A stretch of DNA of 64,000 nucleotides, from the NCBI RefSeq assembly GCF_004522175.1, contig NZ_SDEB01000002.1:246278-310277 (forward strand), read 5' to 3'. The notes beneath the pieces are model-generated. The model did not search any database. It worked only from the letters and a program-made list of their open reading frames with translations, and was not told the origin of the DNA. Position numbers and translations under genes: made by a program. This DNA comes from Paracoccus ravus (GTDB lineage Bacteria; Pseudomonadota; Alphaproteobacteria; Rhodobacterales; Rhodobacteraceae). This document shows, piece by piece, positions 40,194 through 51,439 of this stretch (positions are counted from its first letter, which is position 1; every line of letters starts with the position of its first letter).

Positions 40194-40396
40194 TGCTGGC
40201 CCAGCTTCATCTCGGGGTGATATTCGGCCTCGATCTCTTTCGTGACGGCTTGGGCGCAGCGCATGACGCCGCGCGCCGCGTCAAAAGCCATCGAGGGGTC
40301 GCCATGCAATTCCCAGCCCTTGGACAGCGCGAGGCTGACCTTATGGCAGAAGTCCGAAGTGTCATCTTCGGTCAGCAGGCGGTAGATCTTGGGCAT
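40190..40396 (-). CDS. DUF1737 domain protein (68 aa)
   Basis: From the ATG at 40396, one base after the nnrU stop. MPKIYRLLTEDDTSDFCHKV and LSKGWELHGDPSMAFD match DUF1737 (small, often fused to stress proteins), and the remainder is helical. Its stop overlaps the mch start. Unknown function; the tight packing suggests translation with mch. A frame extension to 40423 falls in nnrU. Confidence 0.8.
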   Translation of the reverse strand: MPKIYRLLTEDDTSDFCHKVSLALSKGWELHGDPSMAFDAARGVMRCAQAVTKEIEAEYHPEMKLGQQ

Positions 40397-40397
40397 G

Positions 40398-40949
40398 TCA
40401 GGCTCCGAAAGGGTTATAGCCAAGGGCTTTGTGGATCATCCCCACGACCAGCATCACGAGGATCGCGCCAGCGACAGCCATGACCTCACGCTTCGCCGGG
40501 AAGGGACCGGCAGGCGGGGTCCAGCTTGGTTCAGCGCGGTTGATCGCAGCCATCTCGACCAGCGCCCAGACGAAAAGGCCACCGAACAGGATGAAGCTCG
40601 GCAGGTCGCCATTGGGCAAAAGATGGGCCAGCGCCCAAAGCGAAAAGCCGGTCAACTGCGGGTGGCGAATGCGGCTGGTGATGCGGGTCTTCATGCCTGC
40701 GGCAGCGAAAAGATAGAAGGCCGCCAGCACCAGAAGGTTATTGATGCCCTTCAGCGGTGCCGAAGGCCCCCACCAATATGGCCCATCCGACATGCGATAG
40801 CCAATGATCATCAGAAGGACCGAGACGCCAAGCGCCGCGGCCACCATGCCCTTGCCCTTCTCGCCCATTTCGGCGCGGCGGGCGGGCTGCAGGCGCTTGA
40901 AAAGATGGGCGCCCCAGAACAAGGCAACGCCAAGGATCAGGATCAACAT
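40398..40949 (-). CDS. NnrU family membrane protein
   Basis: 183 residues with about five or six membrane helices. RIRHPQLTGFSLWALAHLLP is the NnrU/MAPEG-like isoprenylcysteine-transferase-related signature. NnrU proteins were first noted near denitrification genes, but here the surroundings are the ethylmalonyl-CoA pathway. A similar protein lies at this place in R. sphaeroides, so the link to denitrification should not be assumed. Confidence 0.85.
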   Translation of the reverse strand: MLILILGVALFWGAHLFKRLQPARRAEMGEKGKGMVAAALGVSVLLMIIGYRMSDGPYWWGPSAPLKGINNLLVLAAFYLFAAAGMKTRITSRIRHPQLTGFSLWALAHLLPNGDLPSFILFGGLFVWALVEMAAINRAEPSWTPPAGPFPAKREVMAVAGAILVMLVVGMIHKALGYNPFGA

Positions 40950-40991
40950 CTGGCTTTTCCCTTGCTGGATGCTTTCGGGATCAGACTGGAC

Positions 40992-41831
40992 CTAGCCCGC
41001 CAGCCGCGCAATGGCCTCGGCCTTAGCGAGGGTGGCGCGGGCGGTCGCGACATGCAGGTTTTCGACAATCCGGCCATCGACGACCGCGACGCCCTTACCC
41101 TGCGCCTTGGCCTCGTCGAAGGCCTCGATCTGGCGGCGGGCCAGCGCCACCTCATCCTCGGAGGGGCCGAAGACCGCATTGGCAATGGCAAGCTGCGCCG
41201 GGTGGATCAGGGTCTTGCCGTCAAAGCCCATATCGCGGCCCTGTTCGCATTCGAAGCGCAGACCGTCTTCGTCCTTAAAGGCGTTGAAGACCCCGTCCAC
41301 GATCACCAGCCCATGCAGCCGCGCCGCGAGCAGGCAAAGCCCCAAACCCGCCATCATCGGCGCGCGGTCAGGACGGAAGCGGGCGTTCAACTCCCTGGCA
41401 AGGTCATTCGTCCCCATCACCATGCCATGCAGCCGGGGATGAGCGGCGATTTCGGCGGCGTTCAGCATACCCTCGGCGGTTTCCATCATCGCCCAGAGCG
41501 GCGTCTCGGGGATCAGATCGGCCACGCGGTCCAGATCGGCGGCGCGGCTGACCTTGGGGACCAGCACCGCATCCGCCCCTTGCGCGAAGGCGCGGGCATC
41601 CCCCTCGCCCCATTCAGTATCGAGGCCGTTCATCCTCACGATCCGCGCCCGTCCGCCGTAATCGGCCAGAAGCGCCTGGGCCAGCAGATCGCGGGCCGGC
41701 ACTTTTTCGCCCGGCGAGACCGCGTCCTCGAGGTCGAAGATGATCGCATCGGCAGGCAGGCCTTGGGCCTTTTCCATTGCACGGACATTCGAGGCGGGGA
41801 TGTAAAGCACAGAGCGATAGGGTCGGGTCAT
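40992..41831 (-). CDS. mcl2: HpcH/HpaI-citE family lyase, probably (3S)-malyl-CoA thioesterase Mcl2
   Basis: 279 residues from the ATG at 41831. RSVLYIPASNVRAMEKAQGL, DLEDAVSPGEK and IHPAQLAIAN are hallmarks of the malyl-CoA/citryl-CoA lyase family. In R. sphaeroides the paralogue next to nnrU, the DUF1737 gene and mch is Mcl2, which hydrolyses malyl-CoA to malate and CoA. The preserved order favours Mcl2 over the lyase Mcl1, though sequence alone cannot fully separate them. The longer frame to 41903 overlaps the TSUP gene end region and lacks support. Confidence 0.8.
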   Translation of the reverse strand: MTRPYRSVLYIPASNVRAMEKAQGLPADAIIFDLEDAVSPGEKVPARDLLAQALLADYGGRARIVRMNGLDTEWGEGDARAFAQGADAVLVPKVSRAADLDRVADLIPETPLWAMMETAEGMLNAAEIAAHPRLHGMVMGTNDLARELNARFRPDRAPMMAGLGLCLLAARLHGLVIVDGVFNAFKDEDGLRFECEQGRDMGFDGKTLIHPAQLAIANAVFGPSEDEVALARRQIEAFDEAKAQGKGVAVVDGRIVENLHVATARATLAKAEAIARLAG

Positions 41832-41910
41832 GCTGGCCTCACGTAACAATATTGCGCGACGCTGCACGCAAAGGACGCGAATCGCAAGCGCCTTTCGCCG
41901 CACTGCGGCG

Positions 41911-42651
41911 TCAGAAGGCCTGCCAGATCAATCGCAGCGAGACGAGCATCAGCGCCCAAGTGATGAACTTGTAAAAGACCGTCGCAGGCATGCGGCGGAT
42001 GATCCAGAGCCCGCAGACCACGCCAATGATCCCCGGCAGCATCAACACCGCCGCGACCGCAAGGTTATGCGCAGAAAGCTGCCCCAGAAAGGCATAGGGA
42101 ATCAGTTTCACCGCATTGCAGATGGCGAAGAACACCGTCGTCGTGCCCGCAAAGACCATCGGCTCAAGCCGCAGCGGCTGGGCATAGACCTGATAGGGTG
42201 GCGCGCCGGAATGCGAGACGAAACTGGTATAGCCCGACAGCAGGCCCCAGAAGCTGCCCGCCGCCAGATGCGGCGCGCGAGCAGCGGCGCGACTTGGCGC
42301 GCGCAGCAAGGCGTTCAGCGCAAAAATCAGCCCGATCGCGCCCACGATCAGGCCGATATAGCGTTCGTCGACCAGATGTGCCGTGGCCCAGCCCAGTCCG
42401 ATGCCCGCGATCGCCCCCGGCAGCAGACTGGCCAGGGTCCGCCGGTCGAAACTGCGGCGAAAGGCGATCAGCCCCCCGATATCCGAGACGACATAGACCG
42501 GAAGCATGATCCCCGCCGCCTGCACAGGCGACATCACCAGCGACATGAGCGGGACCGAGATGACCCCGACCATCGCAAGCCCGCCCTTGGCGAGACCAAC
42601 CGCAAAGGCGGCGATGATGCCCAAGCCCCAGCCCCAGAGATCCAGTCCCAT
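41911..42651 (-). CDS. TSUP (TauE/SafE) family transporter
   Basis: 246 residues with about eight membrane helices and the family motifs GLAKGGLAMVGVISVPLM at the N-terminus and a matching half, GSFWGLLSGYTSFVSHSGAPP, after the middle. Members export sulfite or sulfonate, or take up related anions; the substrate is unknown. The ATG at 42651 gives the standard N-terminus. A longer frame to 42846 crosses into the mdh leader. It is divergent from mdh. Confidence 0.86.
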   Translation of the reverse strand: MGLDLWGWGLGIIAAFAVGLAKGGLAMVGVISVPLMSLVMSPVQAAGIMLPVYVVSDIGGLIAFRRSFDRRTLASLLPGAIAGIGLGWATAHLVDERYIGLIVGAIGLIFALNALLRAPSRAAARAPHLAAGSFWGLLSGYTSFVSHSGAPPYQVYAQPLRLEPMVFAGTTTVFFAICNAVKLIPYAFLGQLSAHNLAVAAVLMLPGIIGVVCGLWIIRRMPATVFYKFITWALMLVSLRLIWQAF

Positions 42652-42684
42652 TCTCACCCTCACCCCTGCCGCAAACCGACCTAG

Positions 42685-43830
<1,146 letters not shown>

Positions 43831-43858
43831 TCCAGGGCGCAATTGCCGGAAATCACGA

Positions 43859-43889
43859 CCCCGCGGCATCATGCCGCGGGGTTTTTTCT
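43859..43889 (+). terminator. rho-independent terminator after mdh
   Basis: CCCCGCGGCAT (43859-43869) and ATGCCGCGGGG (43871-43881) form a long GC hairpin (inner pairs must open to make a loop), followed by six T (43882-43887). 29 nt after the mdh stop. Confidence 0.92.
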
Positions 43890-43947
43890 TTGGCTCAACC
43901 GCAGAGTCGCAGCGCCCCGGCATGCTTGCGTTAACAATCAAAAGATT

Positions 43948-43978
43948 TGCGATCACAGCCAGAATGCGTGTGATCACA
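43948..43978. promoter_or_regulatory. paired TGTGATCACA-type palindromes upstream of sucC
   Basis: TGCGATCACA (43948-43957) and TGTGATCACA (43969-43978) are 21 bp apart, like the pair upstream of sdhC. They lie about 105-135 bp before the sucC start, between the mdh terminator and sucC. They may be an operator for a regulator of TCA cycle genes. Confidence 0.6.
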
Positions 43979-44082
43979 AAAACCGCAAACAAGCGGATTT
44001 TACCGATTTCCCCGCGCTAATTGCTTTAGAGCACCGCCCGAATGTGCAAAAAGCCCGCCAACCGATATTGCGGGGAAGTAGC

Positions 44083-45276
44083 ATGAACATCCATGAATAC
44101 CAGGCCAAGGCGCTGCTGCGCCAATACGGCGCGCCGGTTTCCGACGGTCGCATCGTGATGAAGGCCGACGAAGCCAAGACCGCCGCTGGCGAACTCGACG
44201 GACCGCTTTGGGTCGTCAAGGCGCAGATCCACGCAGGTGGTCGCGGCAAAGGCCACTTCAAAGAAGCCGAAGCTGGCGAAAAAGGCGGCGTTCGCCTGGC
44301 CAAGTCGGTTGAAGAAGCCGAAGAACTGACCCGCCAGATGCTGGGCCGCACGCTGGTCACGCACCAGACCGGCGAAGCTGGCAAGCAAGTCAACCGCATC
44401 TATATCGAAGACGGTTCGGACATCGAGCGCGAGCTGTATCTGGCTCTGCTGGTCGATCGTCAGACCTCGCGCGTGTCGTTTGTTGCCTCGACCGAAGGCG
44501 GCATGGACATCGAAGAAGTCGCTGCCCATACCCCCGAAAAGATCGTCAGCTTCAGCGTTGACCCGGCTTCGGGCCTGTCGGACTTCCACGGCCGCCGCGT
44601 CGCTTTCGCTCTGGGTCTGACCGGTGGTCAGGTCAAGCAATGCGTCGCTCTGGTCAAAAACCTGTATCGCATGTTCATCGAAAAAGACATGGAGATGCTG
44701 GAGATCAACCCGCTGATCGTCACCCCGGAAGGCAACATCAAGTGCCTCGACGCGAAGATGGGCTTCGACAACAACGCTCTGTATCGTCAAGCCGACATCA
44801 TGGCGCTGCGCGACGAAACCGAAGAAGACTCGAAAGAGCTGGCAGCCTCGAAGTTCGATCTGAACTACATCGCGCTGGACGGTGAAATCGGCTGCATGGT
44901 GAACGGCGCGGGCCTCGCGATGGCCACGATGGACATCATCAAGCTGTTCGGCGCCGAGCCGGCCAACTTCCTCGATGTCGGCGGCGGCGCCACCAAAGAG
45001 AAAGTGACCGAAGCGTTCAAGATCATCACCTCGGATCAGAACGTCAAAGGCATCCTCGTGAACATCTTCGGCGGCATCATGCGCTGCGACATCATCGCGG
45101 AAGGCATCATCGCCGCCGTGAAGGAAGTCGGCCTGCAGGTTCCGCTGGTCGTTCGTCTGGAAGGCACCAATGTCGAGCTGGGCAAAGAGATCATCTCGAA
45201 ATCCGGCCTGAACGTGATCGCCGCCGACGACCTGTCGGACGCCGCCCAGAAAATTGTCAAAGCGGTGAAGGGGTAA
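44083..45276 (+). CDS. sucC: succinyl-CoA synthetase subunit beta
   Basis: 397-residue ATP-grasp subunit. [20 protein letters not shown] is the universal start, [13 protein letters not shown] binds nucleotide, [11 protein letters not shown] and [19 protein letters not shown] are the later signatures. With SucD it makes ATP (or GTP) from succinyl-CoA. The ATG at 44083 has GGGGAAG upstream; frames open to 43843 are leader. SucD follows after 6 nt. Confidence 0.98.
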   Translation: MNIHEYQAKALLRQYGAPVSDGRIVMKADEAKTAAGELDGPLWVVKAQIHAGGRGKGHFKEAEAGEKGGVRLAKSVEEAEELTRQMLGRTLVTHQTGEAGKQVNRIYIEDGSDIERELYLALLVDRQTSRVSFVASTEGGMDIEEVAAHTPEKIVSFSVDPASGLSDFHGRRVAFALGLTGGQVKQCVALVKNLYRMFIEKDMEMLEINPLIVTPEGNIKCLDAKMGFDNNALYRQADIMALRDETEEDSKELAASKFDLNYIALDGEIGCMVNGAGLAMATMDIIKLFGAEPANFLDVGGGATKEKVTEAFKIITSDQNVKGILVNIFGGIMRCDIIAEGIIAAVKEVGLQVPLVVRLEGTNVELGKEIISKSGLNVIAADDLSDAAQKIVKAVKG

Positions 45277-45282
45277 TTTTCC

Positions 45283-46167
45283 ATGGCCGTTCTCATTAAC
45301 AAAGACACCAAAGTCATCTGCCAGGGCATCACCGGCTCGCAGGGGACTTTCCACACCGAGCAAGCGATCGCCTACGGCACCAAGATGGTCGGCGGCGTGA
45401 CCCCCGGCAAAGGCGGTTCCGAGCATCTGGGCCTGCCCGTCTACAACTCGGTCCACGAAGCCGTGGCGAAGACCGGCGCGAACGCGACCGCGATCTACGT
45501 GCCGCCGCCCTTCGCAGCCGACTCGATCCTGGAAGCCATCGACGCGCAGATCCCGCTGATCGTCGCGATCACCGAAGGCATCCCGGTTCTGGACATGATG
45601 CGCGTGAAGCGTGCCCTGCAAGGCTCGAACTCGCTGCTGATCGGCCCGAACTGCCCCGGCATCATGACCCCGGACGAGTGCAAGATCGGCATCATGCCGG
45701 GTTCGATCTTCCGCCGTGGTTCGGTGGGCGTCGTCTCGCGCTCGGGCACGCTGACCTATGAAGCCGTGAAACAGACCTCGGATGTCGGCCTCGGCCAGTC
45801 CTCGGCTGTCGGCATCGGCGGCGACCCGATCAAGGGCATGGAGCATATCGACGTGCTGCGCATGTTCCTCGACGATCCGGAAACCGAATCGATCATCATG
45901 ATCGGTGAAATCGGTGGTTCGGCCGAAGAAGAAGCCGCCGAGTTCCTCGCCGAGCAGAAGCGCAAGGGCAACTGGAAACCGACCGCTGGCTTCATCGCTG
46001 GCCGCACGGCTCCTCCGGGCCGCCGCATGGGCCATGCCGGTGCGATCGTCTCGGGCGGCAAGGGTGACGCGGAATCGAAGATCGAAGCCATGAAGTCGGC
46101 TGGCATCATCGTCGCCGACAGCCCGGCCGGTCTGGGCGAAGCCGTCCTGAAGGCCATTGGCCGTTAA
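45283..46167 (+). CDS. sucD: succinyl-CoA synthetase subunit alpha
   Basis: 294 residues. [20 protein letters not shown] is the CoA-binding start, and [17 protein letters not shown] has the phosphorylated histidine. [14 protein letters not shown] is also conserved. Normal length. Start is 6 nt after the sucC stop. Confidence 0.98.
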   Translation: MAVLINKDTKVICQGITGSQGTFHTEQAIAYGTKMVGGVTPGKGGSEHLGLPVYNSVHEAVAKTGANATAIYVPPPFAADSILEAIDAQIPLIVAITEGIPVLDMMRVKRALQGSNSLLIGPNCPGIMTPDECKIGIMPGSIFRRGSVGVVSRSGTLTYEAVKQTSDVGLGQSSAVGIGGDPIKGMEHIDVLRMFLDDPETESIIMIGEIGGSAEEEAAEFLAEQKRKGNWKPTAGFIAGRTAPPGRRMGHAGAIVSGGKGDAESKIEAMKSAGIIVADSPAGLGEAVLKAIGR

Positions 46168-46310
46168 GACCGCGCCAAGGTTTTGAAATTAATCTGGTCC
46201 CCACCTATCTACCGGGGGCCAGACCGGAACCGCCAAAGGTGGACCTCGTGAACCGTAGCGCGAAGATCATCGACACCCCCGCCCCCTCGCCCCTGCGAGA
46301 TGGCGGTCTC

Positions 46311-46655
46311 ATGCGTTCCGGCCGATGGGCCGGAATAATGACGCTCGTGCTGATTCTGGCCGCGGCCTGCGGACGCGGTCCGACCGACGACATTCTGCCC
46401 GGCGGCGTGCCCGCCCGGACCGATCTGCACGATGCCTCGGGCCTGCCCTCGCCCGCGGTTCGCACCGTCAACCGCAATGACGCGGGCTGGCGGCTGATCT
46501 ATCATCCCGGCCGTGCCCCGGCAGGGTCGGAGCAGCAGGCAGCCCGCGCCCTTTGCGGGCTTGAACGCCGCAGGGTCGCGCAGATCGTGCGGCTTCCTCT
46601 CGAGGCGCCCCAGGACGATCCGGGTGCAGCCAAGATCGATATCATCTGTGCGTGA
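46311..46655 (+). CDS. small hypothetical lipoprotein between sucD and sucA
   Basis: 114 residues from the ATG at 46311; the frame is open to 46239. IMTLVLILAAACGRGP is a signal peptide with a lipobox. The mature part (PGGVPARTDLHDASGLPSPA, GWRLIYHPGRAPAGSEQQAA, CGLERRRVAQIVRLP) has three cysteines counting the lipidated one and the C-terminal Cys. No family recognised. Its coding strand and position suggest co-transcription with sucCD. Confidence 0.55.
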   Translation: MRSGRWAGIMTLVLILAAACGRGPTDDILPGGVPARTDLHDASGLPSPAVRTVNRNDAGWRLIYHPGRAPAGSEQQAARALCGLERRRVAQIVRLPLEAPQDDPGAAKIDIICA

Positions 46656-46669
46656 ACAGGCTTGAAACC

Positions 46670-46777
46670 ATGAGCCCTTCGCGTACAGCCCGACGACAAG
46701 CAGCCGGCCGCAAGACCGCCCTGCAATTTCACCAGCCGCCTCAGCGCGACGGCAAGCAACTGGACGATCAGAGATGA
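46670..46777 (+). CDS. possible 35-codon leader ORF overlapping the sucA start
   Basis: An ATG at 46670 opens a 35-codon frame rich in Arg, Gln and Lys (MSPSRTARRQAAGRKTAL at the start) that ends with a TGA overlapping the sucA ATG (ATGA at 46774-46777). The sucA start lacks a good ribosome site, so translation of this ORF could deliver ribosomes to it. The start context of the ORF itself is weak. It may be chance in GC-rich DNA. Confidence 0.3.
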   Translation: MSPSRTARRQAAGRKTALQFHQPPQRDGKQLDDQR

Positions 46778-49740
46778 ACGATCAATCCCCCAACGCAACT
46801 TTTCATGACTCCAGCTTCTTGCAGGGCCAGAACGCGGTCTATGTCGAGCAGCTTTACGGGCAATGGGCGCAGGACCCGGCCGCCGTCGACGCCGCCTGGG
46901 ACGAGTTTTTCCGCAGCCTAGGCGATGACGAGAACACCGTCACCCGCGAGGCCAAGGGCGCAAGCTGGCGTCGCGCCGACTGGCCCCCGGCCCCCACGGA
47001 CGAGATGACCTCGGCGCTGACCGGCGAATGGCCGATGATGCCCAAGGCCGAGGCCAAGGCCGCGCTGGACAAGATCGCCGCGAAGGCCGGGGAAAAGGGC
47101 GTCCCGCTGACGGATGAGTTCCTCAAGCGTGCCGTGCTGGATAGCATCCGCGCGATCATGCTGATCCGCGCTTTCCGGATCCGCGGCCATCTGCATGCAC
47201 AACTCGACCCGCTGGGAATGCGCGAGATTCCCGATCATGGCGAGCTGAACCCGGAAACCTATGGTTTCACCGCAGCCGACATGGACCGCCCGATCTTCAT
47301 CGACAATGTTCTGGGCCTGCAGATCGCCTCGATCCGCCAGATCACCGACCTGATGAAGCGCACCTATTGCGGCACCTTCGCCATCCAGTTCATGCATATC
47401 TCGAATCCCGAGGAAGCAGCATGGCTGAAAGAGCGCATCGAGGGCTACGGCAAGGAAATCGCCTTCACCCGCGAAGGCCGCCGCGCCATCCTGAACAAGC
47501 TCGTCGAGGCCGAAGGCTTCGAGAAATTCCTGCACGTCAAATACATGGGCACCAAGCGCTTCGGCCTTGACGGCGGCGAGGCCCTGATCCCGGCGATGGA
47601 GCAGATCATCAAGCGCGGCGGTGCGCTTGGCGTAAAGGATGTCGTCATCGGCATGCCGCACCGTGGCCGCCTGTCGGTTCTAGCCAATGTGATGCAGAAG
47701 CCCTACCGCGCGATATTCCACGAATTCCAGGGCGGCAGCTACAAGCCCGAGGACGTGGATGGTTCGGGCGACGTGAAATACCACCTCGGCGCTTCGTCGG
47801 ACCGCACCTTCGATGAGAACACCGTCCACCTTTCGCTGACCGCGAACCCGTCGCATCTCGAGGCCGTGAACCCGGTCGTTCTGGGCAAGGTCCGCGCCAA
47901 GCAGGACCAGCTTTCGGATCAGGCGACCCGCTCGGCGGTGCTGCCGATCCTGCTGCATGGCGACGCGGCTTTTGCCGGTCAGGGCGTCGTCGCGGAATGC
48001 TTCCAGCTTTCGGGCATTCGTGGCCACCGCACCGGCGGCACGATGCATATCGTGGTGAACAACCAGATCGGCTTCACCACCGCGCCGCATTTCTCGCGCA
48101 CCTCGCCCTATTGCACCGATATCGCGCTGATGGTCGAAGCTCCGATCTTCCACGTGAACGGTGACGATCCGGAAGCCGTCGTGCACGCTGCCCGCGTTGC
48201 GACCGAGTTCCGTCAGAAGTTCCACAAGGACGTGGTTCTGGACATCATCTGCTATCGCCGCTTCGGTCACAATGAAGGCGACGAACCGATGTTCACCAAC
48301 CCGCAGATGTACAAGCAGATCAAGGGTCACAAGACCACGCTGCAGCTATACACCGACCGTCTGGTCGCAGAGGGCCTCGTCCCCGAGGGCGAGATCGAGG
48401 AAATGAAGGCTGCGTTCCAAGCGCATCTGAATGCCGAGTTTGAAGTTGGCAAGAACTTCAAGCCGAACAAAGCCGACTGGCTGGACGGCAAATGGTCGGG
48501 TCTGGAAATCGAAGGCGCGGAATATAATGCCGGCACCACCGGTATCTCGCCTGAGACGATGACCGAGATCGGCACTGCGCTGACCCGCGTCCCGGAAGGC
48601 TTCGATCTGCACAAGACCGTTGGCCGTCTGCTGGAATCGAAAAAGCAGATGTTCGAAAAAGGCGACGGCTTCGACTGGGCGACCGGTGAAGCGCTGGCCT
48701 TTGGCTCGCTGGTCGTCGAAGGCCACCCGGTTCGTCTGGCCGGTCAGGACTCGACCCGCGGCACCTTCTCGCAGCGTCACTCGGGCATCGTCGATCAGAC
48801 CACCGAAGAGCGTTACTACCCGCTGAACCACATCCGTGGTGGCCAGCAGCGTTATGAAGTCATCGACTCGATGCTGTCGGAATACGCGGTCCTCGGCTTC
48901 GAGTACGGCTACTCGCTGGCTGAACCCAACGCCCTGACGCTCTGGGAAGCCCAGTTCGGCGATTTCGCCAACGGCGCGCAGATCATGTTCGACCAGTTCA
49001 TCAACTCGGGCGAAAAGAAATGGCTGCGCATGTCGGGCCTCGTGATGCTCTTGCCGCATGGCTATGAGGGCCAAGGCCCCGAGCACTCGTCGGCTCGTCT
49101 CGAACGCTTCCTGCAACTTTCGGCCGAGGACAACTGGGTCGTCGCCAACGTCACCACGCCGGCGAACTACTTCCACATCCTGCGCCGTCAGCTGAAGCGT
49201 CCGTTCCGCAAGCCGCTGGTCCTGATGACCCCGAAATCGCTGCTGCGTCACCCGATGGCGATCTCGAAGGCCGAGGAATTCACCACCGGTTCGACCTTCC
49301 ACCGCGTGTTGTGGGACGATGCGGAACGCGGCCGTTCGGAGCTGAAGCTGAAGTCTGACGCGGAAATCAAGCGCGTCGTGATCTGCTCGGGCAAGGTCTA
49401 TTACGACCTCTTGGCCGCGCGTGATGCCGCCGGCGCAGATGATGTCTACCTGATGCGTCTGGAACAGTTCTATCCGTTCCCGGCTCAGGCGATGTCCAAG
49501 GAACTGGGCCGCTTCAAGGATGCCGAGATCGTCTGGTGCCAGGAAGAGCCCAAGAACATGGGCGGCTGGACTTTTGTCGAGCCGAACATCGAATGGGTGC
49601 TCTCGCGCATCGGTGCGAAACATGGCCGCGCCCGCTATGTCGGCCGCGCTGCCGCCGCTTCGCCCGCGACCGGTCTGGGCTCGCGTCACAAGGCCGAGCA
49701 GGAAGGCCTCGTGAACGAAGCCATCACCATCGGTTCGTAA
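46774..49740 (+). CDS. sucA: 2-oxoglutarate dehydrogenase E1 component
   Basis: 988-residue thiamine-diphosphate enzyme that decarboxylates 2-oxoglutarate and transfers the succinyl group to the E2 lipoyl arm. [23 protein letters not shown] N-terminus (E2-binding), [57 protein letters not shown] and [18 protein letters not shown] are all present. Length is typical of alphaproteobacteria. sucB follows after one base. Confidence 0.98.
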   Translation: MNDQSPNATFHDSSFLQGQNAVYVEQLYGQWAQDPAAVDAAWDEFFRSLGDDENTVTREAKGASWRRADWPPAPTDEMTSALTGEWPMMPKAEAKAALDKIAAKAGEKGVPLTDEFLKRAVLDSIRAIMLIRAFRIRGHLHAQLDPLGMREIPDHGELNPETYGFTAADMDRPIFIDNVLGLQIASIRQITDLMKRTYCGTFAIQFMHISNPEEAAWLKERIEGYGKEIAFTREGRRAILNKLVEAEGFEKFLHVKYMGTKRFGLDGGEALIPAMEQIIKRGGALGVKDVVIGMPHRGRLSVLANVMQKPYRAIFHEFQGGSYKPEDVDGSGDVKYHLGASSDRTFDENTVHLSLTANPSHLEAVNPVVLGKVRAKQDQLSDQATRSAVLPILLHGDAAFAGQGVVAECFQLSGIRGHRTGGTMHIVVNNQIGFTTAPHFSRTSPYCTDIALMVEAPIFHVNGDDPEAVVHAARVATEFRQKFHKDVVLDIICYRRFGHNEGDEPMFTNPQMYKQIKGHKTTLQLYTDRLVAEGLVPEGEIEEMKAAFQAHLNAEFEVGKNFKPNKADWLDGKWSGLEIEGAEYNAGTTGISPETMTEIGTALTRVPEGFDLHKTVGRLLESKKQMFEKGDGFDWATGEALAFGSLVVEGHPVRLAGQDSTRGTFSQRHSGIVDQTTEERYYPLNHIRGGQQRYEVIDSMLSEYAVLGFEYGYSLAEPNALTLWEAQFGDFANGAQIMFDQFINSGEKKWLRMSGLVMLLPHGYEGQGPEHSSARLERFLQLSAEDNWVVANVTTPANYFHILRRQLKRPFRKPLVLMTPKSLLRHPMAISKAEEFTTGSTFHRVLWDDAERGRSELKLKSDAEIKRVVICSGKVYYDLLAARDAAGADDVYLMRLEQFYPFPAQAMSKELGRFKDAEIVWCQEEPKNMGGWTFVEPNIEWVLSRIGAKHGRARYVGRAAAASPATGLGSRHKAEQEGLVNEAITIGS

Positions 49741-49741
49741 G

Positions 49742-51289
49742 ATGGCGGTCGAACTTCGCGTCCCCGTTCTTGGGGAATCAGTCACCGAGGCAACCGTCGC
49801 CACCTGGTTCAAGAAACCGGGTGACGCGGTCGCGGTGGACGAGATGCTCTGCGAGTTGGAAACCGACAAGGTGACGGTCGAAGTGCCGTCACCCGTCGCC
49901 GGTAAACTGGCTGAAATCATCGCAGCCGAGGGCGAGACGGTCACGCCGAACGCCCTGCTTGCCCAGATCATGGAGGCCGGCGATGCCGGCCCCGAGGAAA
50001 TGTTGCCCAAGGCAGAAACGGGCACCAAGCCCCAGGAAGGACAGAAAAACATGAGCGGAAAATCCGTGGACGTCATGGTGCCCACGCTCGGCGAGAGCGT
50101 CACCGAAGCCACCGTTGCGACTTGGTTCAAGAAGGTCGGCGATTTCGTCGCACAGGACGAGATGCTGTGCGAACTGGAAACCGACAAGGTTTCGGTCGAA
50201 GTCCCCTCGCCCGTCGCTGGTGTTCTGGCCGAGATCCTCGCCGAAGAAGGCGCGACCGTTGACGCCGTCGCCAAGCTGGCCGTGATCACCGAAGGCGCTG
50301 CCGGTGCTGCTCCGGCGAAAACCGCCGAGCCCGAGGCCAAAAAGGCCGCCGCCGTCGAATCGCCCGGCGCTGGTCCGGAAACCGTCACCGCCCGCAAGGA
50401 TGTCGAGGATGCCCCCTCGGCCAAGAAAGCCATGGCGGAAGCCGGTCTTTCGCGCGACGCCGTCACCGGCACCGGCCGCGATGGCCGCGTGATGAAAGAA
50501 GACGTGGCCCGCGCCGGTTCGGCCCCGGTCGCTTCGGCTGCTCCGGCCCCGGCTGCGGCTCCGCGCGCACCCTCGTCGGCCTCGGACGCTGCCCGCGAAG
50601 AGCGCGTCAAGATGACCCGCCTGCGCGCGACCATCGCCCGCCGCCTGAAGGACGCGCAGAACACCGCCGCCATGCTGACCACCTATAATGAGGTGGACAT
50701 GTCGGGCGTCATGGAGCTGCGCAACTCCTACAAGGACCAGTTCGAGAAGAAGCACAAGACGAAGCTCGGATTCATGTCCTTCTTCGTCAAGGCCTGCATC
50801 CACGCTCTGAAAGAAGTCCCCGAGGTCAATGCCGAGATCGATGGCGGCGATGTCGTCTACAAGCACTTCGTCCATATGGGTGTTGCTGTCGGCACTCCGA
50901 ACGGTCTGGTCGTTCCGGTCGTGCGCGATGCCGACCAGAAGAGCTTTGCCCAGATCGAGAAGGAAATTGCCGAGCTCGGCGCGAAAGGCCGTGACGGCAA
51001 GCTGACCATGGCCGAGATGCAGGGCGGCACCTTCACCATCTCGAATGGTGGCGTCTATGGCTCGCTGATGTCTTCGCCGATCCTGAACCCGCCGCAATCG
51101 GGTATCCTTGGCATGCACAAGATCCAGGACCGTCCGGTCGTCGTGAACGGTCAGATCGTCATCCGCCCGATGATGTATCTGGCGCTGAGCTACGATCACC
51201 GCATCGTCGACGGCAAGGGCGCCGTGACCTTCCTCGTGCGCGTCAAGGAAGCGCTGGAAGATCCGCGCCGCCTGCTGATGGATCTCTGA
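49742..51289 (+). CDS. sucB: 2-oxoglutarate dehydrogenase E2 component, two lipoyl domains
   Basis: 515 residues, about 110 longer than the usual E2o. Two tandem lipoyl domains each contain the ETDKV(T/S)VEVPSP lipoylation lysine (about residues 43 and 146). Then an Ala/Pro linker, an E1/E3-binding domain ([19 protein letters not shown]), a second linker and the acyltransferase domain with the catalytic [13 protein letters not shown]. An internal in-frame ATG at 50051 (residue 104) with AGGAAGG ahead of it starts a second copy that looks like a normal single-lipoyl E2. Confidence 0.96.
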   Translation: MAVELRVPVLGESVTEATVATWFKKPGDAVAVDEMLCELETDKVTVEVPSPVAGKLAEIIAAEGETVTPNALLAQIMEAGDAGPEEMLPKAETGTKPQEGQKNMSGKSVDVMVPTLGESVTEATVATWFKKVGDFVAQDEMLCELETDKVSVEVPSPVAGVLAEILAEEGATVDAVAKLAVITEGAAGAAPAKTAEPEAKKAAAVESPGAGPETVTARKDVEDAPSAKKAMAEAGLSRDAVTGTGRDGRVMKEDVARAGSAPVASAAPAPAAAPRAPSSASDAAREERVKMTRLRATIARRLKDAQNTAAMLTTYNEVDMSGVMELRNSYKDQFEKKHKTKLGFMSFFVKACIHALKEVPEVNAEIDGGDVVYKHFVHMGVAVGTPNGLVVPVVRDADQKSFAQIEKEIAELGAKGRDGKLTMAEMQGGTFTISNGGVYGSLMSSPILNPPQSGILGMHKIQDRPVVVNGQIVIRPMMYLALSYDHRIVDGKGAVTFLVRVKEALEDPRRLLMDL

Positions 51290-51327
51290 TCTTGGGAGGG
51301 GTGCATCCCGCCCCCTTCCACGAATGC

Positions 51328-51353
51328 GCGCAGTCCCCTTTGCGGGGCTGCGC
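51328..51353 (+). terminator. hairpin after sucB, weak terminator
   Basis: GCGCAG plus CCCC (51328-51338, one bulged T) pair with GGGG plus CTGCGC (51344-51353). AACTCTTTCC follows, only moderately T-rich. May attenuate between sucB and the following small genes and lpdA. Confidence 0.4.
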
Positions 51354-51439
51354 AACTCTTTCCGGCCTGCTCGGTTGACCAAAGCGGCCGCCTCGTTTCC
51401 CCCTCAGGCGGCCATGGACCGACACCAAGGAGTGAAGCC

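Noticed and set aside
40398..40949. Denitrification locus based on the NnrU protein
   Set aside because: No nir, nor, nos or other nitrogen-oxide genes in the window. The gene order instead follows the ethylmalonyl-CoA/TCA region of R. sphaeroides.
46168..46240. Hairpin CTGGTCCCC/GGGGCCAG after sucD as a terminator
   Set aside because: The loop is long and no T-run follows. sucD probably reads into the lipoprotein gene and sucA.
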